Part shown: one piece after another, positions 7,127 through 14,031 of the stretch
Position numbering within the stretch: position 1 is the first letter of the stretch
How the letters are laid out: each line of letters opens with the position of its first letter
Assembly: GCA_034421995.1 (NCBI GenBank)
Contig: DAOUJY010000162.1
Coordinates: 1 to 19,275 of the forward strand
Reading direction: 5' to 3'
Length of the DNA: 19,275 nucleotides
DNA from: Bin87 sp034421995
GTDB taxonomy: Bacteria; Chloroflexota; Dehalococcoidia; Lucifugimonadales; UBA3495
The notes under the pieces: model-generated
Database searches by the model: none
What the model was told of the DNA's origin: nothing
The model's input: the letters and a program-made list of their open reading frames with translations, nothing else
Program-made: the position numbers and the translations under genes

Positions 7127-7345
7127 ATGGCCACCACCGGAATTACCTACGTGTGCGCCAAGTGCCAGCACACGGAATTTGAGACGGATGAGTTTCGCGC
7201 CACCGGCGGCAACTTCGCCAAATTCTTTGACGTTCAGAACAAGAAGTTCACCACCGTATCGTGCAAGCAGTGCGGCTACACCGAGATCTACAAGGGCAGC
7301 ACATCCACCCTGGGCAACATCTTCGACTTCTTCGCCGGCGGATAA
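7127..7345 (+). CDS. Zinc-ribbon nucleic-acid-binding-type small protein (DUF2082-like)
   Basis: A 72-residue protein with two zinc-binding knuckles: CAKC near the N-terminus (YVCAKCQHTEFETDE) and CKQC (VSCKQCGYTEIYKG). Between them lies GGNFAKFFDVQNKKF, and it ends NIFDFFAGG; this pattern is characteristic of the small zinc-ribbon family PF09855 (DUF2082). Function is unknown; a nucleic-acid or protein-binding role is inferred from the ribbon fold. ATG 7127 is chosen over ATG 7121 because AAAGGAG lies seven bases upstream of it. It follows the protease gene by 56 bp and is followed by a palindrome and a bidirectional terminator. Confidence 0.85.
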   Translation: MATTGITYVCAKCQHTEFETDEFRATGGNFAKFFDVQNKKFTTVSCKQCGYTEIYKGSTSTLGNIFDFFAGG

Positions 7346-7365
7346 GTGTCCTCACCCATGCCATT

Positions 7366-7393
7366 GTAGGGGCGAATAATTATTCGCCCCTAC
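7366..7393. repeat. Perfect 28-bp palindrome (GTAGGGGCG arms)
   Basis: The arms GTAGGGGCGAATAA and TTATTCGCCCCTAC are exact reverse complements with no loop. The outer nine bases match those of the element at 5973-6001, and both are followed by GTT, while the centres differ. It lies 21 bp after the zinc-ribbon stop codon. Confidence 0.9.
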
Positions 7394-7411
7394 GTTTGCG
7401 GCCAGAAAAAC

Positions 7412-7449
7412 GAAAAGCCCCCCGCGAGAACGCGGAGGGCCGTTTTATT
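7412..7449. terminator. Bidirectional rho-independent terminator
   Basis: The stem formed by 7417-7426 and 7431-7440 (ten pairs, including one G-U) has an AGAA loop. On the plus strand it is followed by CGTTTTATTT and on the minus strand by TTTTCGTTTTT, so it can end transcripts of both the zinc-ribbon gene and the minus-strand tRNA. Confidence 0.8.
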
Positions 7450-7453
7450 TGTT

Positions 7454-7531
7454 GGTACCCCGGATGGGCTTCGATCCCATGATCTCCACCTTGAAAGGGT
7501 GGCGTCCTTGACCAGGCTAGACGACCGGGGC
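7454..7531 (-). tRNA. tRNA-Glu (anticodon TTC), CCA encoded
   Basis: On the minus strand the acceptor stem GCCCCGG (from 7531) pairs with CCGGGGT, ending in discriminator A and an encoded CCA (7454-7456). The anticodon stem CCACC/GGTGG encloses loop CTTTCAA, giving anticodon TTC for glutamate. The T arm is ATGGG/CCCAT with loop ATCGAAG; an A at the first loop position is slightly unusual. A -10-like TATACT is present as the complement of 7561-7566. It lies about 50 bp downstream of argC on the same strand and just before the terminator. Confidence 0.9.
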
Positions 7532-7581
7532 ATTGGGCGGCGCGATAACGTCGCCTGAATAGTATATCACAGCCGCCGTTG

Positions 7582-8625
7582 TTACGGATAAACCGCCAAC
7601 GCCTCCAGCGACATCTCCTCCGGGAAGCCGCACATCAGGTTCATGTTCTGCACGGCCTGGCCGGCCGCGCCCTTCACCAGGTTGTCCAGGCAGCTGATGA
7701 CGATGAGCCGGTTGGTGCGCGGGTCCACCACCGGGTAGAGCAGGCACTGGTTGTTGCCCAGGGTTTGCTTGGTCTGCGGCGGCGCATTGGTGACCTGAAC
7801 GAAGGCATCGTCGGCGTAGAACTCCTGGTACATCCGGCGGATGCGCTCGTTGGCTTCCGGGTGATCTGTCAAAGATCCGGAGGCGACATCTTCCCGCAGC
7901 GGCGCGTAGCACGAGCTGAGGATGCCCCGGGTCATGGGGATGAGATGGGTCAGGAAGGTCAGGTTGACCGGCGCATCGCCGTAATTATCCAGTTCCTGGC
8001 TGATCTCGGGCAGATGGCGGTGGCCGTTGACCGAGTAGGCCATGACGTTCTCGTTGACCTCGGAGAAATGGGTGGTCATGCTCAGCGAGCGGCCGGCGCC
8101 GGAAACGCCGGATTTGCTGTCCACAATGATGTCGCTGCCAATGAGGCCATGCTTGATGGCCGGGGCCAATGCGAGAATGGCGCTGCTGGGATAACAGCCC
8201 GGGTTGGCGACCAGGCGAGCGTCGGCGACGGCTTCCCGGTTCAGCTCGGTGAGGCCGTACACCGCCTCTTCCAGGTAGGTGGGGTCGGGATGTTCCACGC
8301 CGTACCACTGGCTGTACACGTCGGCCTGCTTGAGGCGGAAGTCCGCCGAAATGTCCACCACCTTGACGCCCTGCTCCAGCAGGGGTATGCAGGCTTCGGC
8401 GCTGGCCTTGTGAGGCAGGGCCGAAAACACCAGATCCAGTCCGTCGCACAGGTCGGCGGTGATGTCCAGCTCCATGTTGTCCAGGTGGGGGAAGACCTGG
8501 CCCAGCGGCTGGCCGGCGGCGCTCCGCCCGGTGACGGAGGCTATTTCCACTTCGGGATGGTGGCGCAGGATGCGGACCAGTTCGCACCCGGCGTATCCGG
8601 TAACGTTGATGATTCCGACTTTCAC
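7582..8625 (-). CDS. argC: N-acetyl-gamma-glutamyl-phosphate reductase
   Basis: A 347-residue protein of the usual ArgC length. It reduces N-acetyl-glutamyl 5-phosphate to the semialdehyde with NADPH in arginine (or, in the LysW route, lysine) biosynthesis. The N-terminal nucleotide-binding motif is GIINVTGYAGCELVRIL, the catalytic cysteine is Cys144 in NPGCYPSS, and SKSGVSGAGR and NGHRHLPEI are family signatures. The start is GTG at 8625, with AAGGAG eight bases upstream; it overlaps the endonuclease III stop as GTGA, implying translational coupling. The frame remains open upstream, but that part is the other gene. No other arg genes are in the window. Confidence 0.95.
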   Translation of the reverse strand: MKVGIINVTGYAGCELVRILRHHPEVEIASVTGRSAAGQPLGQVFPHLDNMELDITADLCDGLDLVFSALPHKASAEACIPLLEQGVKVVDISADFRLKQADVYSQWYGVEHPDPTYLEEAVYGLTELNREAVADARLVANPGCYPSSAILALAPAIKHGLIGSDIIVDSKSGVSGAGRSLSMTTHFSEVNENVMAYSVNGHRHLPEISQELDNYGDAPVNLTFLTHLIPMTRGILSSCYAPLREDVASGSLTDHPEANERIRRMYQEFYADDAFVQVTNAPPQTKQTLGNNQCLLYPVVDPRTNRLIVISCLDNLVKGAAGQAVQNMNLMCGFPEEMSLEALAVYP

Positions 8626-9497
8626 GGTTGCAGCTCCTTGACGACTTGGGTGTGGGGGACGGGAGTGGCGGCTTCGCCACGTCGTCGCCTGCGTCCGGGA
8701 GCCTGGCCGTCGGGTCGGTCGGTATCGGCGGGGTCGTTGCCGGTTGCGCCGGATTCTTGGCCGGACGCTGCCGCCGCTTCCTGCATGGCGGCTTCGTCGC
8801 GGGAAGGACAGCCGTAATTCACCACGCACGCGCCGCAGATGGGCCGCTGGGCCTTGCACACCTGCCGGCCGTGGGTGATGAAGGCGGCGTGGAAGGGATA
8901 GACGTCCTCGGGAGGCATGGCCGCCTCCAGCACCTCGTGGGCCTTCTCCGCGCTGACCTTGGGGCCGATGATGCCCAGGCGTTTGCTGACCCGGTAGATG
9001 TGCGTATCCACGGCCATGGCCGGCATACCCAGGGAAAAGCTCAGTATGATGCCGGCGGACTTGGGGCCGATGCCGGGCAGTTGGCGGAGCCAGGCCCGCG
9101 CCTCGTTCATGGGCATTTCGGCCAGGAAATGCAGGTCCAGCGAGCCGCCGTTCAACTCCATAATCTTGTTGAGCACGGTCTTGATGCGGGGCGCTTTGAC
9201 CTTGGCCAGACCGCCGCCGGCAATGGCGGCTTCGATGGCGTCAACGTCAGCGTCGGCCACGGCTTCCAGCGTTCCAAAGGTGTTCATCAGGCTGCGGAAC
9301 GCCCGCTCCGAGTTGCGGTCGGAGGTATGCTGGGACAGGATAGTGAAGGTCAGCTCATGGGCCGGATCCAGGCGCGGCTCGTTCTCAAACGGCCCGTACT
9401 CCTCGGTGAGCAGCCGGATGGCGTCCGATATGGCGACGCTCGGCTTCTTCCTGGAGCGGCGGGGACGGCGTGTCTTGGCAGCGGCTTTGGGAGGCAT
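8622..9497 (-). CDS. nth: Endonuclease III-type DNA glycosylase/AP lyase with basic N-terminus and C-terminal extension
   Basis: A 291-residue base-excision-repair enzyme that removes oxidised pyrimidines and cuts abasic sites. The helix-hairpin-helix is LPGIGPKSAGIIL, with the catalytic Lys146; Asp164 lies in VDTHIYRVSKRLG. The iron-sulfur cluster ligands Cys214, 221, 224 and 230 show the standard C-x6-C-x2-C-x5-C spacing. Compared with about 210 residues for typical Nth, it has a Lys/Arg-rich N-terminus (1-20) and a low-complexity tail of about 60 residues (Ala/Gly/Asp then five consecutive Arg). ATG 9497 is preferred because the domain begins soon after it; an upstream in-frame start at 9662 adds a 55-residue stretch with no family match. 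No strong Shine-Dalgarno is seen. Confidence 0.9.
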   Translation of the reverse strand: MPPKAAAKTRRPRRSRKKPSVAISDAIRLLTEEYGPFENEPRLDPAHELTFTILSQHTSDRNSERAFRSLMNTFGTLEAVADADVDAIEAAIAGGGLAKVKAPRIKTVLNKIMELNGGSLDLHFLAEMPMNEARAWLRQLPGIGPKSAGIILSFSLGMPAMAVDTHIYRVSKRLGIIGPKVSAEKAHEVLEAAMPPEDVYPFHAAFITHGRQVCKAQRPICGACVVNYGCPSRDEAAMQEAAAASGQESGATGNDPADTDRPDGQAPGRRRRRGEAATPVPHTQVVKELQP

Positions 9498-9674
9498 ATG
9501 GAAAAACCCCGTGGGCAACAACAGGATTTTAGCACAGGGGGCGGAGGCGTGTGTCCCAGGATTATCGGAAAACCTCAGAAGTCGCGCGAGAGCCGTCATA
9601 TTGCGATTCCGTTTGGGATAACCGGGCGTGTTCAAAATGCGAAGCAAAACATCTTTGGACAAATCTCACCAAAA

Positions 9675-9703
9675 TTGACACCCCCAACCGGCAGTGATAA
9701 CTT
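9675..9703 (+). promoter_or_regulatory. Probable promoter of the 9788-10737 gene pair
   Basis: TTGACA at 9675-9680 is a perfect -35 hexamer. The -10 is weak: GATAAC at 9696-9701 (15-bp spacer) or TAACTT at 9698-9703 (17-bp spacer). It lies about 90 bases upstream of the first gene of the pair. Confidence 0.45.
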
Positions 9704-9787
9704 CCGGGCAGAGACAGCGCGATGGAAACAAGGCGGGGAGATGCCACGTTTGTCTTGTTGACATCAGGGCCAGCAGCGGGAGGAACC

Positions 9788-10318
9788 ATGGTCAGCAACA
9801 CGGCGCCGATCACTGCGGGCACGTCCCTGCCGTGGTGGGCGCGACTGATGGAAAGGATGATCTTCGGAACCCACTGGCCCGACATCGCAAGCCGCACGGA
9901 ACCGCAAGCGTTGACGGCGGAAGGACGCGAAGAGCAGCCGATAGCCGTGGCTGAATGGTTCGGAACAGTGCTCGAAAGGCTCGAGAGCCTGCCGTGGGAC
10001 CGACCGGACTGGAGCAGCGAGAACCCGCAACCATTGGACACGGACAGCGTGGCCCGGCTGGTCGTACTCCTCCTCCGAACCCTGCCTTCAACGGCGCCAC
10101 CACCGGACATTATCCCCAACTGGGACGGCGGCGTACAGGCAAGCTGGGAGTATGGAGACGTTTACCTGGAGGCCGAGTTTTCACCGGGACAAGAGCCCCG
10201 GTGGGCATTCGTTGATGAACGGAAAGGATGTGAAATTGAGGAGGACTTGCCCCTCAAAGATAACGATTGCAAGTTCGAAGCTCGTGTCCACACCGTCATG
10301 GAGGCGGCAGCCGGATGA
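9788..10318 (+). CDS. Hypothetical protein, first gene of a coupled pair
   Basis: A 176-residue soluble protein of unknown function. ATG 9788 has GGGAGGA five bases upstream, which makes it better than the in-frame start at 9722. The N-terminus holds a short hydrophobic/aromatic helix (SLPWWARLMERMIFG); the middle has predicted helices (AVAEWFGTVLERLESL, VARLVVLLLRTL), and the C-terminal third is strand-rich, with NWDGGVQASWEYGDVYLEAEF and RWAFVDERKGCEIEEDL. The strand section resembles small proteins reporting on or binding ligands, but I cannot name a family. Its stop codon overlaps the next ATG (ATGA), so the two products are probably made in a fixed ratio. Confidence 0.65.
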   Translation: MVSNTAPITAGTSLPWWARLMERMIFGTHWPDIASRTEPQALTAEGREEQPIAVAEWFGTVLERLESLPWDRPDWSSENPQPLDTDSVARLVVLLLRTLPSTAPPPDIIPNWDGGVQASWEYGDVYLEAEFSPGQEPRWAFVDERKGCEIEEDLPLKDNDCKFEARVHTVMEAAAG

Positions 10319-10737
10319 CGCTACCGCTGGTGCGAGACGACCAGCACGTAATCAGACGGGTCGCGGCAGACCAGGTACAACGGGACCGCCGTACCGGACG
10401 ATTGAGACCTGCCAGTAGCAACTTGTCAGTGGGAGAGTACCCGGGTGCAGCTTCATGTCGTGTTGTCGGAGAGGCAGACCCCAGGGAAGTGGCCGCCGAA
10501 GGTGGTGAGGAGTATATGTACACGCTGCCGGTCTCCGCAATACGGGACGCTGGCCTGGAGGTGGAACGAGCCCCAAGGGAGGGCGGACCGGGCCATTGCA
10601 ACATCACAGGAGCACGCACACTGACTCGCCCCAAAATTCGGGCTCTGCTTGCGCAGGCCACATGGGTCAGAGGGCACCAACCGCTGGGGACGCCCGAGAA
10701 CCAAGTGACGGACGTGACCCTACCAGAGGGCTTATAA
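10315..10737 (+). CDS. Hypothetical protein, second gene of a coupled pair
   Basis: A 140-residue protein starting at the ATG that overlaps the upstream TGA, with GGAGG about ten bases before it. Its start, PLVRDDQHVIRRV, and the later APREGGPGHCNITG resemble a widespread uncharacterised bacterial family in which an N-terminal DDxHVxR motif and a C-terminal HxxIxG motif are typical; this is recognition from memory and should be treated as tentative. No membrane segment or signal peptide is seen. The close coupling points to a shared function with the upstream gene. It converges on the MFS gene, with only nine bases between the two stop codons. Confidence 0.6.
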   Translation: MTLPLVRDDQHVIRRVAADQVQRDRRTGRLRPASSNLSVGEYPGAASCRVVGEADPREVAAEGGEEYMYTLPVSAIRDAGLEVERAPREGGPGHCNITGARTLTRPKIRALLAQATWVRGHQPLGTPENQVTDVTLPEGL

Positions 10738-10746
10738 GCGGAAGCC

Positions 10747-12048
10747 TTACGACGCCTCGGTTTGCGGCCTCGCCACGGTCTGCGGCGGGGGATCCGACGG
10801 CCGGGTTATCAGCGGGGTCAGGAACAGGGCCGGCAGGGAGATGGCGATGCAGACCAGGGCGTTCAGCGTAACGGACAGCTGGATGCCGATGACGTCGCCC
10901 AGCCACCCCATGAACAGCACGCCCGGCGGTGTCCCGATGCCGATGCACAGGCTCTGCAAGCCCACCATGCGCCCCCGCATCTCCGGCGGCGACGACCGCA
11001 TGGTGATGGCTCCCTGCATCGTACCGAAGCAGGAAAGGCCGATGCCGCTCAGGACCAGTATGACAAAGGTAACCGCGTACCAGGGCGACCAGACGAAGAC
11101 CGTGGACAGTATCATCACGGTGAACGCGCCGGCGGCGAAAATGCGCCCGTGATAACGAAACGTTCCCACCGACGCCAGGATAACCGCCGTCACCAGTTGG
11201 CCCACGGATTCCGCCGCCGCCAACACGCCCACCAGCGTTTCTCCGACGTTCAGGTAGTCCCGGCCGATGGCCGGCACGAACTGACGGGCCGGGAAGGCCA
11301 GGCCGTTGATCATTATGGTGATGAAGAGCATCCCGATCAGTTGCTTGTGGTTGAACGCGGCGCGGACCACGTCGCCCAGGCTGTTCCAGATGGGTTCCAC
11401 CCGCCATTCCCGCTCCACCCGGGGGATGCGCACGCGGATGGTCAGCGCCATGGCCGTCATGTGCATCGCGACCACCACCACATAGGCCCAGGTGTATCCG
11501 GCGTAGTGGGGCCAGAAGTATGCCAGATGCTCGATGAAGAAACCGCCGACGAAGGGCCCCACCATGCGGCCGACGGTGCCGCTGAGGGAGTCGATGGACA
11601 GCGCGTTGACCACGCGGCGCTCGCCCACGATGTCAAAAATCGCGGTGCGCCGGGCCGGGTCTTCCAGGGCTCTGCTGATGCCCTGGAGCAGCATGGCGGC
11701 GAAGACGTGCCACGGCGCAATCTGCCCGGTCAGCAGCAGGACGAACAGCGCGATGCCGGCCCCGGCCTTGATGGCCATGGAGCTGACCCAGATCTTCTTG
11801 CGGTCAAAGCGGTCGGCGATGATGCCGGTGAAGGGCGAGAAAATGGGCCGGGGCAGATTCTCGAAGCCCAGCACCAGCCCCAGCATCAGGGCGGAGTCGG
11901 TCAGCGAATAGACCAGCACACTAGTGACCAGCAACTCCATCCAGCGCGTCAGTTCAGCGACGTTGACGACGTACCAGATCGCCCGAAAACGTGGGTTCCC
12001 CAGAACTTCCAGCATTGGGGATGTCGAGCGGACGCCGATTCTTGCCAT
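10747..12048 (-). CDS. MFS transporter (EntS/MFS_3-like exporter)
   Basis: A 433-residue membrane protein with about twelve hydrophobic segments, such as the stretches around LFVLLLTGQIAPW, AYVVVVAMHMTAMAL and FVILVLSGIGLSCFG. The loop-2/3 signature of the major facilitator superfamily is GIIADRFDRKK (about residues 75-85), and RALEDPARRTAIFDIV in the fourth helix region is typical of the MFS_3/EntS group of siderophore and drug exporters. The substrate is unknown. ATG 12048 gives a short cytosolic lead before the first helix; ATG 12015 is an alternative, and ribosome sites are weak for both. It is divergent from the amidohydrolase gene, sharing a 203-bp promoter region. Confidence 0.88.
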   Translation of the reverse strand: MARIGVRSTSPMLEVLGNPRFRAIWYVVNVAELTRWMELLVTSVLVYSLTDSALMLGLVLGFENLPRPIFSPFTGIIADRFDRKKIWVSSMAIKAGAGIALFVLLLTGQIAPWHVFAAMLLQGISRALEDPARRTAIFDIVGERRVVNALSIDSLSGTVGRMVGPFVGGFFIEHLAYFWPHYAGYTWAYVVVVAMHMTAMALTIRVRIPRVEREWRVEPIWNSLGDVVRAAFNHKQLIGMLFITIMINGLAFPARQFVPAIGRDYLNVGETLVGVLAAAESVGQLVTAVILASVGTFRYHGRIFAAGAFTVMILSTVFVWSPWYAVTFVILVLSGIGLSCFGTMQGAITMRSSPPEMRGRMVGLQSLCIGIGTPPGVLFMGWLGDVIGIQLSVTLNALVCIAISLPALFLTPLITRPSDPPPQTVARPQTEAS

Positions 12049-12169
12049 GTATGTCACATTCCGCGCCGGCGGTGTCCGCAAACGCAAGAGGGATTGTACA
12101 CTCTCAACTCCCGGTGGTGCGCGTGTGCGGCGGGACGGCGGAACGCGAGATTGGCGCGGCGACGCCCCT

Positions 12170-12198
12170 TTGGGCCAATGGCTCCCGCTGGCTATAAT
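12170..12198 (+). promoter_or_regulatory. Sigma70-type promoter for amidohydrolase gene
   Basis: A perfect -10 box TATAAT at 12193-12198 is preceded, after a 17-bp spacer, by TTGGGC at 12170-12175. Transcription would start near 12205, about 45 bases before the ATG at 12252. Confidence 0.65.
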
Positions 12199-12251
12199 GT
12201 CCTGCCAGCGTGTCCCATGGAGACGCTCAGTTTCGTTCGGAGCCAGCTGTA

Positions 12252-13454
12252 ATGCCGTTAGCCCTGACCAACGCCAACCTGATCGACTGCGTCAATCCCG
12301 GCGTGACGCCTGAGGCCACCGTGGTCATCGAGGATGGCCGCATCATCGAGGCCGGCGCCGGTCGGGTCGGCGAAACGGCCGGTATGCGCGTCATCGACCT
12401 GGCCGGCGCGTACCTGCTGCCCGGCCTGTGGGACGTGCATATTCACCCCGACTATCCCGTGCCTGCCGGCACCACACCGGCCCAGGAAACGGCCAACTTC
12501 GGGCGGCAGCTGTCCCTGGCGTTGACTGAGGCCGGCGTAACCGGCGTGCGCTGCGGCGGCGCGGCCCACTTCATGGACGTGGCGTGGAAACGGGCCTTTG
12601 CCGCCGGCGGGGTGGTCGGCCCGCGCGTTTTCGCGTCCGGCTACTTTCTCACCACCACCGGCGGGCATTTTCTGACCTCCGGCCAGGCGCGGGAATGCGA
12701 CGGCCCCTACGGTTTCGTCCAGGCCATCCGCGAGCAGATGAAGAACGGCGTTGACCACATCAAGCTGAACCTCACCGGCGGCATCATGGGGCCGGACTGG
12801 GACCGGCACTGGCATTCCTTCCTGCTGGAGGACGAGCTGGCCGCCGCCTTTGCCATCTGCCGCCAGCGCGAGTTTCCGGTAATGGCCCACGCCGCCAACC
12901 CGGACGCGGTGAAATCGGCGCTGCGGCTGGGGGCGCACACCGTGGAACACGGCTACATCATGGACGAGCAGTGCATCGCCACGCTGGCCGAATCGCCGAC
13001 GTGGTACGTGCCCACGCTGGCCATCTCTCACCTCACCGAGGGACAGGCGCAGAACGACTACGAAAGGCGGTGGCTGGCCCAGCGAAACATCGCCGCCGAG
13101 CTCCAATGCCGCGCCGATGCCGCTTCTGACGAACACGCCCGCTGGTTCAAGCGTGCCCTGGACGCCGGGGTGAAGATGGCCCTGGGTTCCGACATCCGCC
13201 CGCTGCGGGAAGCCGCCCTGCTGGAAATGGGCCTGTGGGTCCGCGACGGCGCGACCACCTGGCAGACGCTCCAGGCCGCCACCCGAAACGCCGCCGAGCT
13301 ATGCGGCGTGGGCAATCAGCTGGGCACGGTGGAGGCGGGCAAAATCGCCGACCTCATAGTGGTAGCCGCCAACCCGCTGGACGACATCAACAACCTGCGG
13401 CAGTTGCAGCTGGTCATCAAGGATGGGCGCATCGTGTCGGACAAGCGGGAGTAA
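12252..13454 (+). CDS. Metal-dependent amidohydrolase (imidazolonepropionase/prolidase-like)
   Basis: A 400-residue amidohydrolase-superfamily enzyme. Metal ligands are visible in order: His63 and His65 in WDVHIHPD, a candidate carboxylated Lys171 in HIKLNLTGG, His213 in VMAHAANP, His233 in VEHGYI, and Asp314 in LGSDIRP. The N- and C-terminal beta segments (VVIEDGRIIEAGAG; GTVEAGKIADLIVV) form the usual composite sandwich. The pattern fits the Zn-dependent prolidase/carboxypeptidase-like branch often annotated as imidazolonepropionase-like; the substrate is not predictable. ATG 12252 is chosen over 12210 because CGGAG lies upstream and the family's N-terminal strand begins right after it. The protein is cytosolic, with no signal peptide. 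Confidence 0.9.
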   Translation: MPLALTNANLIDCVNPGVTPEATVVIEDGRIIEAGAGRVGETAGMRVIDLAGAYLLPGLWDVHIHPDYPVPAGTTPAQETANFGRQLSLALTEAGVTGVRCGGAAHFMDVAWKRAFAAGGVVGPRVFASGYFLTTTGGHFLTSGQARECDGPYGFVQAIREQMKNGVDHIKLNLTGGIMGPDWDRHWHSFLLEDELAAAFAICRQREFPVMAHAANPDAVKSALRLGAHTVEHGYIMDEQCIATLAESPTWYVPTLAISHLTEGQAQNDYERRWLAQRNIAAELQCRADAASDEHARWFKRALDAGVKMALGSDIRPLREAALLEMGLWVRDGATTWQTLQAATRNAAELCGVGNQLGTVEAGKIADLIVVAANPLDDINNLRQLQLVIKDGRIVSDKRE

Positions 13455-13495
13455 AGCTGTGCCTGCATGATGCTGCATTGTGGTAGCATGGCCCT

Positions 13496-13957
13496 ATGGA
13501 TGCAGTCTCCCACATCTGCCGACTTGCAGGGTTCGCGGCCCGTCAGCTCGTCATCCAGGCCACGTTATGGATTGGGGGATTTCTCCTTATCGCTTGTGGA
13601 CTGGTTGCGTTGGCATCGCTCTTACCCGGTTCGCCACCGCTGGACGCCGTTTTCGATGTAACGTCGCCGGCCTCCAAATCCCTGTTCGGGCTGGGGATAT
13701 TGGCAATCTCTTTGGGCATTATCACGGCGTTAGGGCAATGGTGCCTGTCCTGGGCAAAAGCCGCTATTTCCCATACGGAGCTGCCAGCGTGGGTACTGCG
13801 TTTTCAATCGCGTCTATCCATGCTGTCGGTTATCGCAGCCGTCCAGAATCCCGCCGATTTGTCGAAGTCAGCCGGCGTTTTACTTACCAACACCCGCAGC
13901 CGACGGGTTCGATTCACCCCCGCCGCATTATCCGGCGCCGCTCCGCGCCTGGAATAG
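13496..13957 (+). CDS. Hypothetical small membrane protein
   Basis: A 153-residue protein with two clear hydrophobic segments, about residues 19-43 (LVIQATLWIGGFLLIACG onward) and 61-86 (SLFGLGILAISLGIITAL onward), separated by a short loop, and a polar, Arg-containing C-terminal half. No family is recognised. The ATG at 13496 lies seven bases after a weak -10-like TAGCAT (13484-13489) and has no Shine-Dalgarno, so leaderless translation is possible. It follows the amidohydrolase by 41 bp and precedes a strong hairpin. An overlapping longer frame (from 13480) belongs to the downstream endonuclease and is not credible in this part. Confidence 0.55.
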   Translation: MDAVSHICRLAGFAARQLVIQATLWIGGFLLIACGLVALASLLPGSPPLDAVFDVTSPASKSLFGLGILAISLGIITALGQWCLSWAKAAISHTELPAWVLRFQSRLSMLSVIAAVQNPADLSKSAGVLLTNTRSRRVRFTPAALSGAAPRLE

Positions 13958-13979
13958 ACATCCCCTTCAAGAAATGCGT

Positions 13980-14008
13980 GCCTCCATCGGCAATGCGCCG
14001 ATGGAGGC
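13980..14008. repeat. Strong 12-bp inverted repeat between membrane gene and endonuclease
   Basis: GCCTCCATCGGC and GCCGATGGAGGC pair perfectly around loop AATGC. A short CTTTT run follows 12 bases later on the plus strand. It could end the transcript of the membrane gene or form a leader structure 23 bp ahead of the endonuclease ATG. Confidence 0.75.
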
Positions 14009-14031
14009 GACAGGCGCCTTTTGGGGGAACG

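Noticed and set aside
7579..8817. 412-residue open frame on the plus strand
   Set aside because: It is antisense to argC, whose catalytic motifs and ribosome site are clear.
8628..9761. 377-residue open frame on the plus strand
   Set aside because: It is antisense to endonuclease III and has typical shadow composition.
10762..12252. 496-residue open frame on the plus strand
   Set aside because: It is antisense to the MFS transporter, rich in His/Gln/Asp/Gly as expected from GC-rich shadow frames, and has no domain signature.
13898..13925. GGGTTCGATTCACC, resembling a tRNA T arm
   Set aside because: The flanking five bases do not pair, and no anticodon or acceptor stem is found nearby.
13480..14031. 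N-terminal extension of the endonuclease frame
   Set aside because: The extension overlaps the membrane-protein gene in another frame, is compositionally unlike a protein domain, and the zinc finger begins right at ATG 14032.
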